Assembly (NCBI GenBank): GCA_013400975.1
Contig: WBMZ01010300.1
Location: 22,489 to 86,488, forward strand
Length of the DNA stretch: 64,000 nt
Source of the DNA: Atrichornis clamosus
Taxonomy: Eukaryota; Chordata; Aves; Passeriformes; Menuridae
Direction of reading: 5' to 3'
A program made the translations under genes and the position numbers. Under the pieces are notes generated by a model, which ran no database searches, was not told the DNA's origin, and saw only the letters and a program-made list of their open reading frames with translations. Positions 51,120 through 63,904 of this stretch are shown here, one piece after another (positions within the stretch are counted from its first letter, which is position 1; each line of letters starts with the position of its first letter).

Positions 51120-53127
51120 CTATGGCACCAAAGAGATTAAAAAAGAATAAAAATAGGAAACTACCTTTATTATTCAGAACCAGATTTAATCAGCAGAGAT
51201 CATGTTATCTGGAATTCTCCCTTAGATATTTTAAAGCTTAAGGCAGCAAATATTTGCTAACTGTTTCCATACAAATAATCCTATTAGGTCTGCTCACATG
51301 GTCAAAATTGCTCATATACATAAAGCAATTACTTGATCAAGCCTGCAGTTAACTCATACTGGTTTATTTTTATTGGTACATGGAACGGGAAGTCACCTAA
51401 AGCTTGAGAACATAATGACTGAAAATGACAATTAGGATTAAAGAAGTTTTCCAAATACCTTGTAAAAATTCTGCCCATGGGAGGAACTTTTATAACTGAA
51501 GAAGTTCTGACTACTAAAGTTTTCATTAGCTTTGCCTAATTTCTTAAAGGAAAAGACCTGAGTATTAAGGCTTGTCAACACAGGGTAAATTGTCTGGCAG
51601 AAACATTTCTGAATAGCTCTTTAAGAGTAACTAACTATTTGTGGATAATTCCAGTGAATTGTAAGTGATTTTAATCTGGTATAATATTGCTGTGCCTTGT
51701 AAAAATGAAGTAGGTTTTATTTGGAACAGAGCATCTGCACAGTGATTTGTTCCACAACAAATAATCTAGAATAGCTCTGTAGTTAATTGCTCTTTTGAAA
51801 AAAACACCTCACACCACAAACCCTCTATTTTGCCACAGATTAGTTAGCACTTACCACTCCTGTCTAATCTATAAAGCTCAATACAGCTAATGAACAAGAT
51901 GTGTATCAAGTGCCATGAGAGTAATAGCAAAAGCCAATGAAGTCCCTAGATCCAGAAATTTCCACTTATGGCATCGCATGGACCACACGTTTTCACCTGG
52001 TAATTGCTGGTTCTCCCATTTTGCAATGTTGAAATCTTATATTAAAAAAATTACATTGAAAAACATTGTTCTGGTGGCTAACTAAAACCCTCTAAAACTA
52101 CACAGTGCTAAAAATAAGGCTGTCCATAAAACCTTTAATGCATCCCACCGAAGTTACCACTTGGAAGTTTTTTCACCCATCACTTCAGGAACATGATAGA
52201 TCTGTTCCACATAGAGGCACTAGTCTGTCATCACGGAAAAGGTTGCTGCAGAACCTCTCTGCTGTGTTTGCATCAGGAACAGGAAGGTTCATAAGTAATG
52301 AGACAGGCACCCAGTCTCTTGGTTAGAAGAATTAAAAGCAGCCAAGGAGAACCAAATTACATCTCTGATGCCAAGTTCCAGTTCTTGTGATTCAGAATGA
52401 GCCAGTTAAGAAAAGGTTTTGAAAGACAACAAATCTCTAAGTGGGATCCTCATGTGGTGTGTGCACAGAAGGAAATTGATGACAGCAGGAAATGTGCTCA
52501 AACACTCAAAGTGCTACTGCTCTGAAACTGGGGCCCCAACCATCCCTCATGGGGTATGCTCCAGTGCACAGTCTCTTCCGGATTGTGCATAATTCAGCTC
52601 CAGATCATAGAACAGGAGTAGCACCATCCCATCACTTCACAAGTACTGCATGAAGATAGGTGAATTGATATTTTTGAAATACTCAAGTCTGCTGGAGATG
52701 AATTCCAAAGAAAAATACAGTGAAAAATTAAGAATACAACCTTTAAACCAGCAGGTAATAAACAAAATATTGAGTAAAACAGTGACAAAAGATAATTGCT
52801 TTTGGCTTGAGTACTGTCAACCTGTGACCTAAGGACTCAATGGAAAAAAAGAGGACTACATGATTATATATCCTGAGATACATGGCCATGGGCTACAGTA
52901 ATGTCTTGCCCTCACTGGCCTTTCAGTTCTTTGCTTGGCCATCACAAGTAGCTTCTTTTAAATATTGTGTGTGCATGTGAAATTGTAAGTGAATTTACGA
53001 TATCTGTGAAGTTTCATTCCTGTGCCGGTGCTCACGTCTCTGAGATATCTGCCCCTCTGAGATTCTGAGACACCATTTTGAGGAGAGGAAGGTAACCATT
53101 TGACACAACCACTGTAAACTCAGGGCA

Positions 53128-53412
53128 GAGGATCTAAAACAGAGAGAGAAAGAATTACAGGGAAAGTCAGAGGAAAGGAAAGGTGTAAAATGCCTAGGGA
53201 TGGGAACACAAATTATAAAAAGGAGTAAAAGGAGAGGGATTGGAAAGAGAATAAAACAAGGATGGAAACATAACCAAGAGAAGGAGGGAGACTGTGAACA
53301 AGAGGAAATGAGGAAAAGAAAAAAATCAAACGGGGCGGGGGATTGGAATATGCTCGCAAAGATGAAGTAGGAAAGAGAAATATAAAGGTGAATTAGAGGA
53401 TGAAACGAGCAA
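53128..53412 (+). repeat. purine-rich (GA-biased) tract
   Basis: About 285 bp strongly biased to A and G on the plus strand (runs of GAGAGAAAG, GGAAAGGAAAGG, AAGGAGGGAG types). Because pyrimidine-rich codons on the minus strand rarely form stops, the tract creates a 142-codon minus-strand frame with Phe/Ser/Leu/Pro composition. It is low-complexity DNA, not a gene. Confidence 0.8.
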
Positions 53413-54744
53413 AAAAACTCCAATGAACTAGGTTGGTGATGAAAACACGATAGTGTTCCTTCCCAAGAGGGCTCACAAGAAATAACTGAACAGTCACAGG
53501 AGCACTGTGAACTTTAATTTTATATTGGCAGGAACATGACTTATTGTAGAAGTTGCAAAGACATTTAAAGATGGAGTTTGTTTAGCTAAAAGGTGGCAAC
53601 CAGTCCTTCAAGAATGATACTGGTACTTCCTTATTTACAACCTCATTCTACAGACTGACAATTAGGCAGGAAACACAAGATGTATCTGTACAAAATGCTG
53701 TGGGGCTTTTTTTTCTAGAGAAGGAATCTGTTTCTGCAAATAAACTTTTGCATGCTACTTCTACCTTTTAAAAATAAAACAAATAAATAACTTCCTTCAT
53801 AAAGAAACTGCTTCAGTGATCATTTATACTTTCCAGGAAGAAAGTAAAATTTGACCTTAAATACCAGATCTCAAAATTGCAGATTCCTAGCAAAAATGAA
53901 CACATTTGCCTACTTGCTCATGAGAAGCTAAGAGTGGAGCAAAGATGCTAAGCATACCAAGTACTCCCAGGTAGTCTTCTGCAGTCATAATTCAGGCAAA
54001 TTTCTCACTGACTTATTAGAAAAGTGCTTGTTACACAATGTAGTGAATTGACCCTGGCCAGGTCAACTTGCAGCCCTTGAGGTCAGGATTGTATAAAAAT
54101 GAAATAGTGACCCACAGTTAAAACAATTCTTTTACATTTACTTCTGCTGTTTAGGTAGAGAGACACACAGAGGACAATACACATTAATAATTATTATATA
54201 TATATTTCACTTTTTGATCTGTTACCAAAAAAAATTTAATATTTCAGGGTTCTTATATTCAAAACCATATTCCTTTGAAACCACTGTCCCACAAATTTCC
54301 ATCTGGTTAATTACAGGTTTAATTACAGTTAATGAAGACTTACATGATATGTTCTGCAGTTTCAAGAGCTTCATATTTAGCTTTGAAGCAGTGCTGTCAT
54401 TGAAAAGCTGAGCTCTTCAAAACAATGCAAGATGAATGGCAGCAGAGAGCGAAATAATCTTTTCCTAGTTAATAAGGTCAGGCCCTGTCGTATTTTTGAG
54501 ATAAATTCCATTTGCAACGTTGTGCAATAGTTTATCTGTGGCACAAACTGCAATTAGTCTCTCAACCCTCACTAAAAGAACAAGGAAGATCACAAGCGCC
54601 TACCTGCCATATGTGACTTTGTGCATCTATCCTGAAGAGCTTTGTTTCCAAAAAAGGAGCATGTCTACTCCTGAGAAGGTCCTTCAGGCCCATTGAGCTA
54701 ATGGGTGCTATATAAAACTGTTTTAATTTGAAAATATTCATATT

Positions 54745-54960
54745 GACCTATACAGAAACATAGGAAATGCCATTTTGCATCAGACCAGTCAGCTGAGTAG
54801 TGGAGTACTCCACATCTCTGACAGAGCCAAACCCAAATATTTCAGACATACTATAAACCTCCATGCATAAAATTTTGAATAATCTGCTTACGGTAATTTT
54901 TTTCCTATTAAAAAGCATGAAGATTTATTTCTCTTAAAAATAACCTGTCTGAAGTAATAG
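54745..54960 (-). mobile_element. possible ancient CR1/L3-like fragment
   Basis: The start (CATAGGAAATGCCATTTTGC followed by ATCAGACCAGTC) resembles the antisense 3' region of old amniote CR1-type LINEs, whose turtle copies read CATAAGAA-GGCCATA-TGGGTCAGACCA. Similarity fades quickly after about 60 bases. Assigned from memory and weak. Confidence 0.35.
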
Positions 54961-55734
54961 TGCCTATATTATTTTCCACATTTCTATTAAAAAATCCCCT
55001 TCCATCAGATTCACATTTCTTTTACTAATTCTAAATACGCTGCTTTTTCAACATCCTAATAATATTACAGTAAACTAAAATCTAGCCTTCCACATTTTTT
55101 CAATGCCTTTTTGCATAGAAACATTACATAAATCCATGGGATAATTGGAATGCATGACTTTCAGTCCAACCAAAGTTTTGGAATATCAAGGTTTCTAAGG
55201 ATAAAATTAGTCTTCTAAATGTTCTGAGTTTTACTATTATGACCAATATAGTTTAAAATTATTTAATGGTAAAATAAACTGTAGGTCTTGGCAACTGTTT
55301 GAACTTGCTCCAAAAAATGAATTTGTTCTCTCATACCTAGTTAATGAGTGAATACATAACATGATGGAAGAAAAATCCATCAGAGGCTATTAAACACAGT
55401 GATATACACATAATTCCTGCCTCAAAAGGCCTTTAAAATGTAGATTACCAAAAGCTAATACTATGCCAAAACTTCACTTAGACTGTGAAGTCTATAAAAG
55501 AAAGGTAACAGGCCTTTATCACTAATCCAGATTTTACAGTATAATCTCTTTTTAAGGATTTTAACAATCAAGATGGTCTAAAAAAGACTTGTCAAGGTCT
55601 CTGATGACCTACTTTCCATGAGTCTATGAAACCCTTTCCAAAGAGAAGAAGGGAGCTGGCAATATGTCTACGTGTAAAACTGAATCCCTTAAATGTGGTA
55701 TTGCAGCAATGGCAATGTCTGCAAGAAACCTTAC

Positions 55735-55817
55735 CTGCATAGAAGATTCCATCACTGATACCACAGTTACAGCATCTTCCAAAGTCACAGTGTCCCTAAA
55801 CATCAGCCGGGCATGAG
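55735..55817 (-). CDS. MCM9: MCM9 short exon after sensor 2
   Basis: 83-bp exon encoding the end of the conserved MCM core: [28 protein letters not shown]. The acceptor is GATAG, with T-rich sequence upstream; the donor is GTAAGG. It adds two bases that complete an Ala codon with the previous exon and ends at a codon boundary. In MCM proteins this region lies near the start of the winged-helix domain. It is nearly identical to remembered mammalian MCM9 (V for I at one site). Confidence 0.96.
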
Positions 55818-57303
55818 CTATCAAAAATAAGTGGGTGCAAGTGTTACTGAAGTTAAACAACAATTTTTTGTACTAGAAGGAACATGACATTTCTTCAAAT
55901 TTCTTAAGGTCTCAAGCACTCATGCATGGGCATAACTTGAACATGCAAGGGCATAACTTAAACATAAATATAATAGTTCTGATTTTAGTGTCAATTTCAA
56001 CAGGAATTGGAAGGATTAGTTTTTCTAGTGAACCATAGGGTATGATTTTCAAATTGAAGTTACAGTGACAGATAGAATAAAGATGTTCAAAATCTAGAGT
56101 TAAAAATTGTAAAGTTCTGGATATCACAACAAGGAGCGTGGTATGAAACATCCCTATCTATATAGGCACATGCCATCACCATAAAGTAAAAAATAAAGTC
56201 TAGTTTTCATCACAGGTTAGAAAAGAATTAATTTCCTCTACCTAGTCTGTGCCACAGATTTAGTATTATTTAAAATGCTTTTCTCTACAATAGCTTTATT
56301 TTTTCTTCCTTCCCTTTCTTCAGTCAGCAAAACAAAAATGATTTTTGCAAATAGATATAATGCAAATAATTTACCACATGAAGCCTTCCTCCTAACTGGC
56401 CATGGAAACACACTTAGCTCTTATTCAGCAAGAGAAAGACACATGAATTAATACCATCTAACAATACTTTGAAAGAACAAAATGCTACTAAAAGCCCCAG
56501 TCACATGAACTGATTAGAATGGAAGAAACACTGAATGTGAATCCCTAAAAGTTAGGAATGTCTTTTACTTAAATGGAGAATGTCTTTCCCCCAAAATGGA
56601 GAAAAAACCATAAACATCTGAAGTAGGAGGCACTACACTGCCATTTACGCTTGTTATATAAAATACAGCTTATAAATGTAAATTCATCCTGAAAATATTT
56701 GATATGCCATTTTATAAAATAGAATCACGTTAAGACAGAAACCTATTGCTTCCTTTGTTTTTTTTCTTATAAATGAAATATGACTTGAACTCAGTTGGAA
56801 ACGTTTAAGTTGTCTTGCAAAATACATACTTGATTACTGATATTTCAGGAAACAAAAAAGTGTTATTTTTTATGCTATATTAATTTTAGGATTATTGATA
56901 CTTAAGGAAAAATATGCTAATTTTATGTTACATTAACTTCTGGGTAGAAGCATGTATTTGACTCAAATGAAGCCAAGTAAATCCTGAGATTGCCTTTCAT
57001 AAAGACACATAATTTCTGAGATTTTTCTCTTGAATGTGATTTTTTCCAGTGGTTTTAATGTTTATTATGTGTATGAGAACATAAAAATTAAAACTTATTT
57101 TGGTGGTCTAAACATTACACCCTTTCTCACATTCAAAATCTCCAACCCTGAGGCTCTTTAGATCAGGATTAAACAATACAAGAATCACCTATCCCTACCT
57201 CCACGGAAAAGCTGCTACTCTGCTTACTGGCTATAATTATACTGTCCTATTCATTTCATAAAGGTTAATTGTTAGCCTAAGAATAAAAATGCCAGGGCCT
57301 TAC
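55818..57303 (-). other. MCM9 intron, 1.5 kb
   Basis: 1486-bp GT-AG intron, AT-rich. The only structure I see is a 21-bp direct repeat at 55924-55965, listed separately. Confidence 0.9.
55924..55965 (+). repeat. two-copy 21-bp tandem repeat
   Basis: Units 55924-55944 and 55945-55965 are adjacent and differ at two positions (T/A and G/A). Both contain GGGCATAACTT. It lies about 100 bp upstream of an MCM9 acceptor, inside the intron. Confidence 0.85.
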
Positions 57304-57507
57304 CTTCTGCAAGGCGTATCAAACTCTCTAACAGGCGGATGGTGGTCCGGGCAGCATTCCTGCAGTCACTCTGACGCTGCATTTGGTAGTAGCGAACAAG
57401 GATCAGGTTGCTCTCATCAGACAATTTTGGCTGTATGCTTTTTATAAGGCAGAAGTAGGTTTTCATCTTTTCCATGCTCCAGAGCTTTTCTGATTTGCTT
57501 GGGCAAC
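57304..57507 (-). CDS. MCM9: MCM9 exon, end of AAA+ lid region
   Basis: 204-bp internal exon encoding the stretch after the arginine finger: [18 protein letters not shown], then [21 protein letters not shown] and [10 protein letters not shown]. The [17 protein letters not shown] block is the conserved MCM sensor 2 helix region. The first methionine at 57475 is internal, not a start; the coding exon begins upstream of it at the acceptor GCAG/GT. The donor GTAAGG lies just below 57304. Phases match both neighbours (G/GT in, G/CT out). Confidence 0.96.
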
Positions 57508-58515
57508 CTGCATTGCAACTGCCTTGTCAGTAATTCTATAACAGCACACATCAAGCTTCTTCCCAAGAATAGACAGGTGACTACAAAATACACATTGCTG
57601 TACTTTTGGGGCATACTGCCTGGTCTGTACACTAGTCCTCAAGGACTTGGTCAAATTCCAGTGCAGAATTTTACACACCGTGTGATTCTTCTCGTATGAA
57701 AATCCACAGCAAAGCCTCCAGTAATTTCAATAGAACTGCTGTCAGCCTCACTGCCCACCAGATGGTACAGGCAGTGCCAACTGCTTTGGAACTCCTTAGA
57801 ATGAAAAATGCTACATGAGTGTATGTACCTCCTCTGGCTGTTTTACCTACTTTGGAGGAGTCAAAAGCTACCTGCCACATTCTGAACACATTTTGTAGAG
57901 AAATATTTTGGAAAGGGAAGGAAGCTGGCTGAAGAAATTTCCTCGAACCACTTCTTCTGTAAAGGGGATTGAAGTCATGTTCCTTGAAGTGGATGGGGAA
58001 GAGGCTGGTTAAAATCAAATCACACTGCCTTCCCTAATTCCAGAGCACAAAGCTCCGCGTGGAGAACACTATTGTTCGTTCTTTGAGCCCTGCAGCACGT
58101 GCATCTCCAAACTGTTCTGCCTGAATTAAGCTTCCCACTAACAGCAAGTACAATTGCATGGTGTGCAGGATCTGCAGTTCAAATAATGTAAAGGTGTGAG
58201 ATTGAAACAATCCACTTACTGAGCAGCCTGGGCTGAAATCTTTTGTAAATGATCACAAAATAAAAATATAGTGTTTTCAGCTCACCCCTCTTAATTAATT
58301 AGTGATCTCTGTTTCACTCCTACTTGAAGAACAATACGGCAGAAAACTATCACAACAAAAATGTAAACACTGATTAATTTGAAAGACTCATGAATTACAA
58401 ATTAAACAAAGGTAGTGAAATAAAAAACCCTCAAAAAACCAAAACCAGAGACCAACCAACCAAAAAAACTCACCAAAACCAAAAACACCATATGATTTTA
58501 AAAGGCTACTCTTAC
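57508..58515 (-). other. MCM9 intron, 1.0 kb
   Basis: 1008-bp GT-AG intron between the arginine-finger exon and the sensor 2 exon. No repeat recognised; the small ORFs here show no family resemblance. Confidence 0.9.
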
Positions 58516-58718
58516 CTTTATTTTGCAAGATGAAGGATGAAATTATGCGGTCCCATTCCTCATTCTTTGTATCTAACAATACTAAGACCAGGTCAAATCT
58601 GCTCAACAGGGGACTGCCAAGAGCTATGTTGACAGAGACAGACTCATTAGGGTCATAATGGCCTTTTGGGTTTGTTGCTGCCAGAATAGTTGTCCTCGTA
58701 TTAAGCTTGCACACCAAG
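58516..58718 (-). CDS. MCM9: MCM9 exon with sensor 1 and arginine finger
   Basis: 203-bp internal exon. It begins [10 protein letters not shown], continues through sensor 1 A-A-T-N-P-K-G and the S-P-L-L-S-R-F-D-L block holding the MCM arginine finger, and ends S-S-F-I-L-Q-N-K. These residues complete the ATPase site formed between neighbouring subunits in the MCM8-MCM9 ring (family knowledge). The acceptor is CTAG next to 58719 and the donor is GTAAGA below 58516. Its phase joins the Walker B exon (GG/C) and the next exon (G/GT). The open frame runs into the intron after the donor, so the downstream residues K-S-S-L-L are not part of the protein. Confidence 0.97.
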
Positions 58719-59744
58719 CTAGAGAAAGATATGGTGAACATTATGGTTGAATTAAATTGGGTAGGTAAAATAATTCCCAAGTGCTTAAGAACTTTTGTGG
58801 TTTTATGCTATAAAAAGCACATCTTATCTTGAAAGACCAGAAGAGCTAAACAATATATGCAATTATTGTATTAATAGTTATTATAGGTACAGCATTTTTC
58901 AGTCAGAGAATAGCAACTAGACAGATGGTGATCTGGCTACCAAAAATCACTGACCAGTATTGCCACAAATAATCTCTATATACAGCTAGATCCTTAAATA
59001 GTAAAAACCAACATTACTTTTCAGAAATAAATATTACTTTGTAGGTTTATACAATAGAGAAAATCTTTTTAATGCTGGAAAGTAGCACTTTAGCTTAATT
59101 TACATTTTAAGAGAGCAAAATAGAATGTCACATAAATGTATGTTTTATTCCTGCATGTAAATATATGAACACAAATAAACAATGATGGCAGCCTTATCAA
59201 CTGAAACAGCCTTTTTCTGCTCTTAACCATGACGTCCTAGCATGTGCTTGTAGATGTGGAGAGAGATTATTTTTACTCTAGTAGTCCAAACGCACTCCTT
59301 TTGGGTAAGGCAGCAGCAGAAGCATTCTAACTTTGGTTTGTCACCGAGCTATTTCTAGTCAGCTCCTGAGTAACTGCTGCCTCACGTCCAAAGTCCTTCT
59401 GCAACTGAGAGGAAGGACCACAGATCTTCCACTAGCTTATACCCAACGGGAAAAAAACCTTATCTCCCATGCACCAAAGTAAGACCAAAATTAACAAGGT
59501 GCTTAACCTAGTTGTGCTAAGTTACTACTCAAAAAATCCTCATTATATATAGTCTTTTAAAGTGAGCAACTGAGGATACACATGCAAGTTAGCAAACTGT
59601 GTTTGGGTCTACCAAACCCAACCAACTGCAACAAGGAGCCCAGCTAAAATATATCACTGTCTTACTATGGAGACAAGACTGTCTTGCTTCCAAAAATTTG
59701 TGCCCAGCTGGCAAAGGCTAGTAATCACTCAGGTGAGGGCAATG

Positions 59745-59889
59745 TGACTGAGATTAGGTCAGTTGGTTAGAGCATGGTGCTAAAAACACCAAGGTTGGGG
59801 GTTCAATCCTCATTTGGGCCATTCACTTAAGAGTTGGCCTTGATGATCCTTGTGGGTTCCTTGACTCAGAATATTCTGTGATCTGTGAT
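59745..59889 (+). mobile_element. tRNA-Ile-derived SINE with CR1-like tail (TguSINE1-like)
   Basis: The 5' ~75 bases look like a tRNA: an A-box-like GGTCAGTTGGTTAGAG, an anticodon-arm region GTGCTAAAAACACCAAGG, and a B box GGTTCAATCC, close to tRNA-Ile. The tail reads TTGGCCTTGATGATCCTTGTGG...ATTCTGTGATCTGTGA, the hallmark CR1 3' end with ATTCTGTG-type repeats. This is the layout of TguSINE1, a passerine SINE mobilised by CR1 (established knowledge; name from memory). The anticodon arm and acceptor stem have diverged, so it is not a functional tRNA gene. Confidence 0.8.
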
Positions 59890-60291
59890 AACTTGCCTGC
59901 TGTCTGACAAAGACGATGGAGACGCTCAGAATAAGGAAAGGACATGATCAGTTAAGGGAGCCAAGATGTGACTGGAGCTAAATTGAAGGTGACAAGGAAG
60001 AATATGGAAAGGGTGATACCTTTTGAGTAGCAGAAATTTCAGCAATACCAGCCAGGGAATTATTTGGGCCTGGACAAGAGCTGCATATGACGGACAGAAT
60101 GTGATATGAGCTCAAAGATCCAAGTGGTGTGAGGGGACCGTGGGGGCAATAGCAGATTTGAACACACACTGCTTTGAAAATAAAAGGGAGGAACTAAAGC
60201 AAGCAGGAGTTTCTATTTATGTCACACCCAGCATATAAAATTCAGCAGCCTGGAAATCTCTTGGTGTGCGCTTTGGTTACCATGCAGTATT

Positions 60292-60583
60292 ACTGGATTT
60301 GACAGAACAAGAGGACATAGCCTCAAGCTATTCCAGGAGAAATTCAGGTTGAACATTAGGAAGAATTTCTTCACTGAAAGGGCGGCCAGGCATCGGAACA
60401 GTGTCCTGGGAGGTGGCGGAGTCACCATCTCTAGAGGTGTTCAAGAAATGCCTGGACATGGCACTATAGTGCCATGGTCTACCTGACAAGGTGGTGATCA
60501 GTCAAAGATTGGACTTGATGATCTTTGAGGTTTTTTTCCAACCTTAATGATTCTGTGATTTTGTGATTTTTGTGATTTTGGAA
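60292..60583 (+). mobile_element. CR1 LINE 3' fragment
   Basis: Plus-oriented CR1 tail: TTCAGGTTGAACATTAGGAA and TTTCTTCACTGAAAGGG, then GGAGTCACCATCTCTAGAGG, TTGGACTTGATGATCTTTGA and a degenerate ATTCTGTGATTTTGTGATTT terminal repeat. Strongly 5'-truncated, as is usual for CR1. It lies in an MCM9 intron, antisense to the gene. Confidence 0.9.
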
Positions 60584-60946
60584 AAATGAAGTACTGCTTT
60601 CTGAGTTGCAATAAAATAAGTCATGAAGCTCCTCATTTCATATATGATTATTAGGACCACTTTCAGCAAAAGAACAGAAAAAAATGCCAAGTCTTAGTAG
60701 GAAAGTGCCCTGGCCTACAGTGGTAGATTGAAAACCCAGCAGTGAAGAGCGTATGTATTTATTGTGATCACTTGCAACCTCTGGTCCAGTGCAGTGTCCT
60801 TTGAAATGCTGACTCGCCTAGTTTAGGAATACTGCTGAGGAAAAAACTATTATGTACAATGAAGGAAACAGATATATTTCATCAGCATCCTTCCAACTTG
60901 TAAGCACAAGAGAAACGTTTTCTCACCTATATTAACAGGCCACTTA

Positions 60947-61246
<300 letters not shown>

Positions 61247-62249
61247 TCACGTACCTCTATCACGTAACTTAACTCACTTTACAGCTCCTGGCAAGCAATC
61301 CCACCAGTGTCGAGGCAGGTTAGCCTGGAGCTGTGGAGCTGATTCCCGTGTTTGACTGTGGCTTGTTTTAGGACTTCGTTAAATGAACAAAAGCGAATAG
61401 GGTAAGAAGACTAGATCTGGCAGATCATATGGAAAATTGGTTCTAATGCAGATATCGTAAAATTATGAAATGAACCCATTCAAGTTCTCCTCATCAACTA
61501 CTAAAACAGAAATCTTGGAGCTGCAAAGCAAAGTTTGGGAAAAAAATATTTCAGTTGTCATTTAACTCACAGCCCCAGAAAGTAGAGTCAAATTCCTCCT
61601 TTAAACTGAGGCAATTAAATTTTTTAATGAGATTTTGGTTTCCTCTAAGCATTAAGCAGAAATGAAAATCCAAGGATGAAATGGGGAAAGACAAAAAAAA
61701 GTTTTCCAGTAAATCTACACATGATACAACACTGAGTGGATGGCAAGTCGAAAACCCTGCACAACTGTGGAAATGGCCACTCATTAGCAAGTATGTGCAG
61801 CTTCTTCCAATCCTTTTATTCCCTACTTCCCAGCTTCTTCTCTATCTTTAGCCTTCTTTTTCACTCCAGTGTTCAGCTTAAAATATCCTAGTGGTTGACA
61901 AGCTGCAACCAGCCTAAAATCTCATGGAATTCTATGGCAAAATCTGCACAAGAATACCCCCTGCCCCACCATTTGGTTCAAGGCTGTGGAGACCTTTTCA
62001 TCGCTGCAGCCCATTACAGTACCCATTTGTTCGCAAATGGCCAGCAAAAAGTTATTGGAATTACATGTCTCCTGATAACAAAATATGTATTTCAGCTTGT
62101 TGTAAGGAATCTCCTCCACCACGTCCAAGCTTTCTGGACCATGCACTGGAAAACTTGGGCAGTCAATCATACAGCAGAATTATAGAAACACAAAGCACCG
62201 GACAGTACTAGAGCCTGGCTGCAGATTTAGTGCCATGCAGAATCTCCTT

Positions 62250-62860
62250 CTGTGGTGGGGGTACACAACTCGTGCCCCCTGAGCCCTGGGCACTTTTTGC
62301 TGTTTCTGCGGAGCCGTGAGGGATGTCGCTGGCACTGCAGTGCTGTGGTCACTCCATGCTGTGCCCTGTCCATGGCATCCATGAGATGGCCTCTGTTGTG
62401 GAGCCACACAAGATGGCTTGCCCTGCTGCACAGCAGGGCCTTCTCACTGGCAATGCTTCTGCTCAGGCAAAATTTCCTGTCCCACAGCTTTTCATGGTAC
62501 CCATGGTACAAACGGGAAGGGGATGGCTTCCTGACAGCAGGGCTGTGTAAGAGGCACGCTCAGTTCCCCGCACAGCCCTCCTGCAGGGGCCTCTCCAGCA
62601 GCAGAACGCGGGGCCATGCAGACAGCCTGTCCCACCCAGGGCACCCAGCACCCCACCAGCAAACCCCGCTTCACTCAGGGGCTCCCCAGCCAGCTGGGGG
62701 CTGTCTCCTGGCACGCTGCCATAGACCAGGAGCTCACTGCCATGGGCGGCAGGGTCGGGCTCATGAGCCTGGCACCGCTGCCCAGCCCCGCTGCCCTGAG
62801 CCAGGCGTGCTCCTGGCACCCCGAACTCCACCAGCACAACCCAAGCACAACCAGCACAGA
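62250..62860. other. GC-rich block inside the MCM9 intron
   Basis: About 600 bp visibly richer in G, C and CpG (roughly 15-20 CpG) than the flanking intron. It supports long chance frames on both strands, including 240 codons on plus from 62252. The translations show low-complexity Ala/Pro/Gly/His composition and no domain I recognise. It could be an old repeat, a lineage-specific insertion or a regulatory block upstream of the CpG island; I cannot tell which. Confidence 0.5.
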
Positions 62861-63904
62861 AACAGGAAAAAAACATGGATCAAACAAACCATAACAAAAC
62901 CAAAGAGCTTAAAGGGCCCCAAACCACAAGCACCCCTTGGTACATGGTGCAGCCACACAGGCAAGATGGTTTAGCCCATAAGTGAATCACTATTTTCATT
63001 CTTATTAGGGGATGTTGAAAGCCTAATGCACCTTCCTGTTTGATTAGATTAGTTCTGCACATTCTGACAGCAAAAGTGCATGTTCTGGGAGGTGTTGAGA
63101 ACAATTTCATCATGAGTGCAGGACTGAGAGTAGTTTTCCACTTCTCCAAAGCAGCCAGCACTGCAGTTGCTGTTTATACAGTCCTGCACACTCTTAGCAT
63201 ATAAAAACCCACTAAGGATTCTTTTAAACACTTGTGAATCTTCCCTGTTATAAATAAAGTTAAATAAAACTTTTAAATGAGCCCTTGTTTGAAACAGCTT
63301 TTTGTCCTGTTGAGATACAGTGCTTCTTTAACTTCTTGCCTGAAATAGATCAACAAAAGATTATGTTTTGTTCCTGTTCTACTCATGGTTCTAATTTAGT
63401 TATGATATTTTGCCCTACTATTCTTCCAGCCTCCATTTTCAGCTTAAGGCATTTTCCAAGCTAGATGTGGTCTTACATTGTTTGCAACTTGCAGAAGATG
63501 AACATTTTGAAAGGAAATTAATTTCTTCTTCAGCTCATATAAACTTTCACAACTTTAAATATAAGATAATACATGGACAAAAAGAAGCATCTTTTATATG
63601 TGAATCTAAACCTTATTAATCTTTAATAAAAGTAACCATGGTAGGCATGATAAATACAGTCTCATGAGCTCTATGCTAGCAATTAAGTCACATCTTCGAA
63701 TTTAAATTTTTCTTTTAAAAAAATTCTTGCAGGGCAATGGCTTTCAAACTGATCTACAGACCACCTCGTGGTCCATCAACAGAGATCTGACTAGTTGCGT
63801 GATGAGACCTTTCCTCCTTATTCTCCCCTTGCCTGGATTTTAACCTTCCTAATGCATACAGACAAAAACCTGGCTGTTAATAAGCCCTCTGTCCTTCTCC
63901 TGGA

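Larger units (their letters stand above)
51120..55734 (-). other. MCM9 intron, 4.6 kb
   Basis: Largest complete intron in the window. It holds a purine-rich tract (53128-53412) and a possible ancient CR1/L3-like fragment (54745-54960), listed separately. The rest is AT-rich and I recognise nothing in it. Confidence 0.9.

Noticed and set aside
52995..53423. 142-codon minus-strand frame rich in Phe, Ser, Leu and Pro, looking like a membrane protein
   Set aside because: It is the antisense of a purine-rich low-complexity tract, where stop codons are suppressed. It lies in an MCM9 intron and has no family resemblance.
59745..59889. Functional tRNA-Ile gene
   Set aside because: The promoter boxes are present but the arms have diverged and the sequence runs into a CR1-like tail, so it is a SINE.
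62252..62974. 240-codon plus-strand frame
   Set aside because: GC-rich block with few stops on either strand; the product is low-complexity Ala/Pro/Gly/His and overlaps equally long minus-strand frames.
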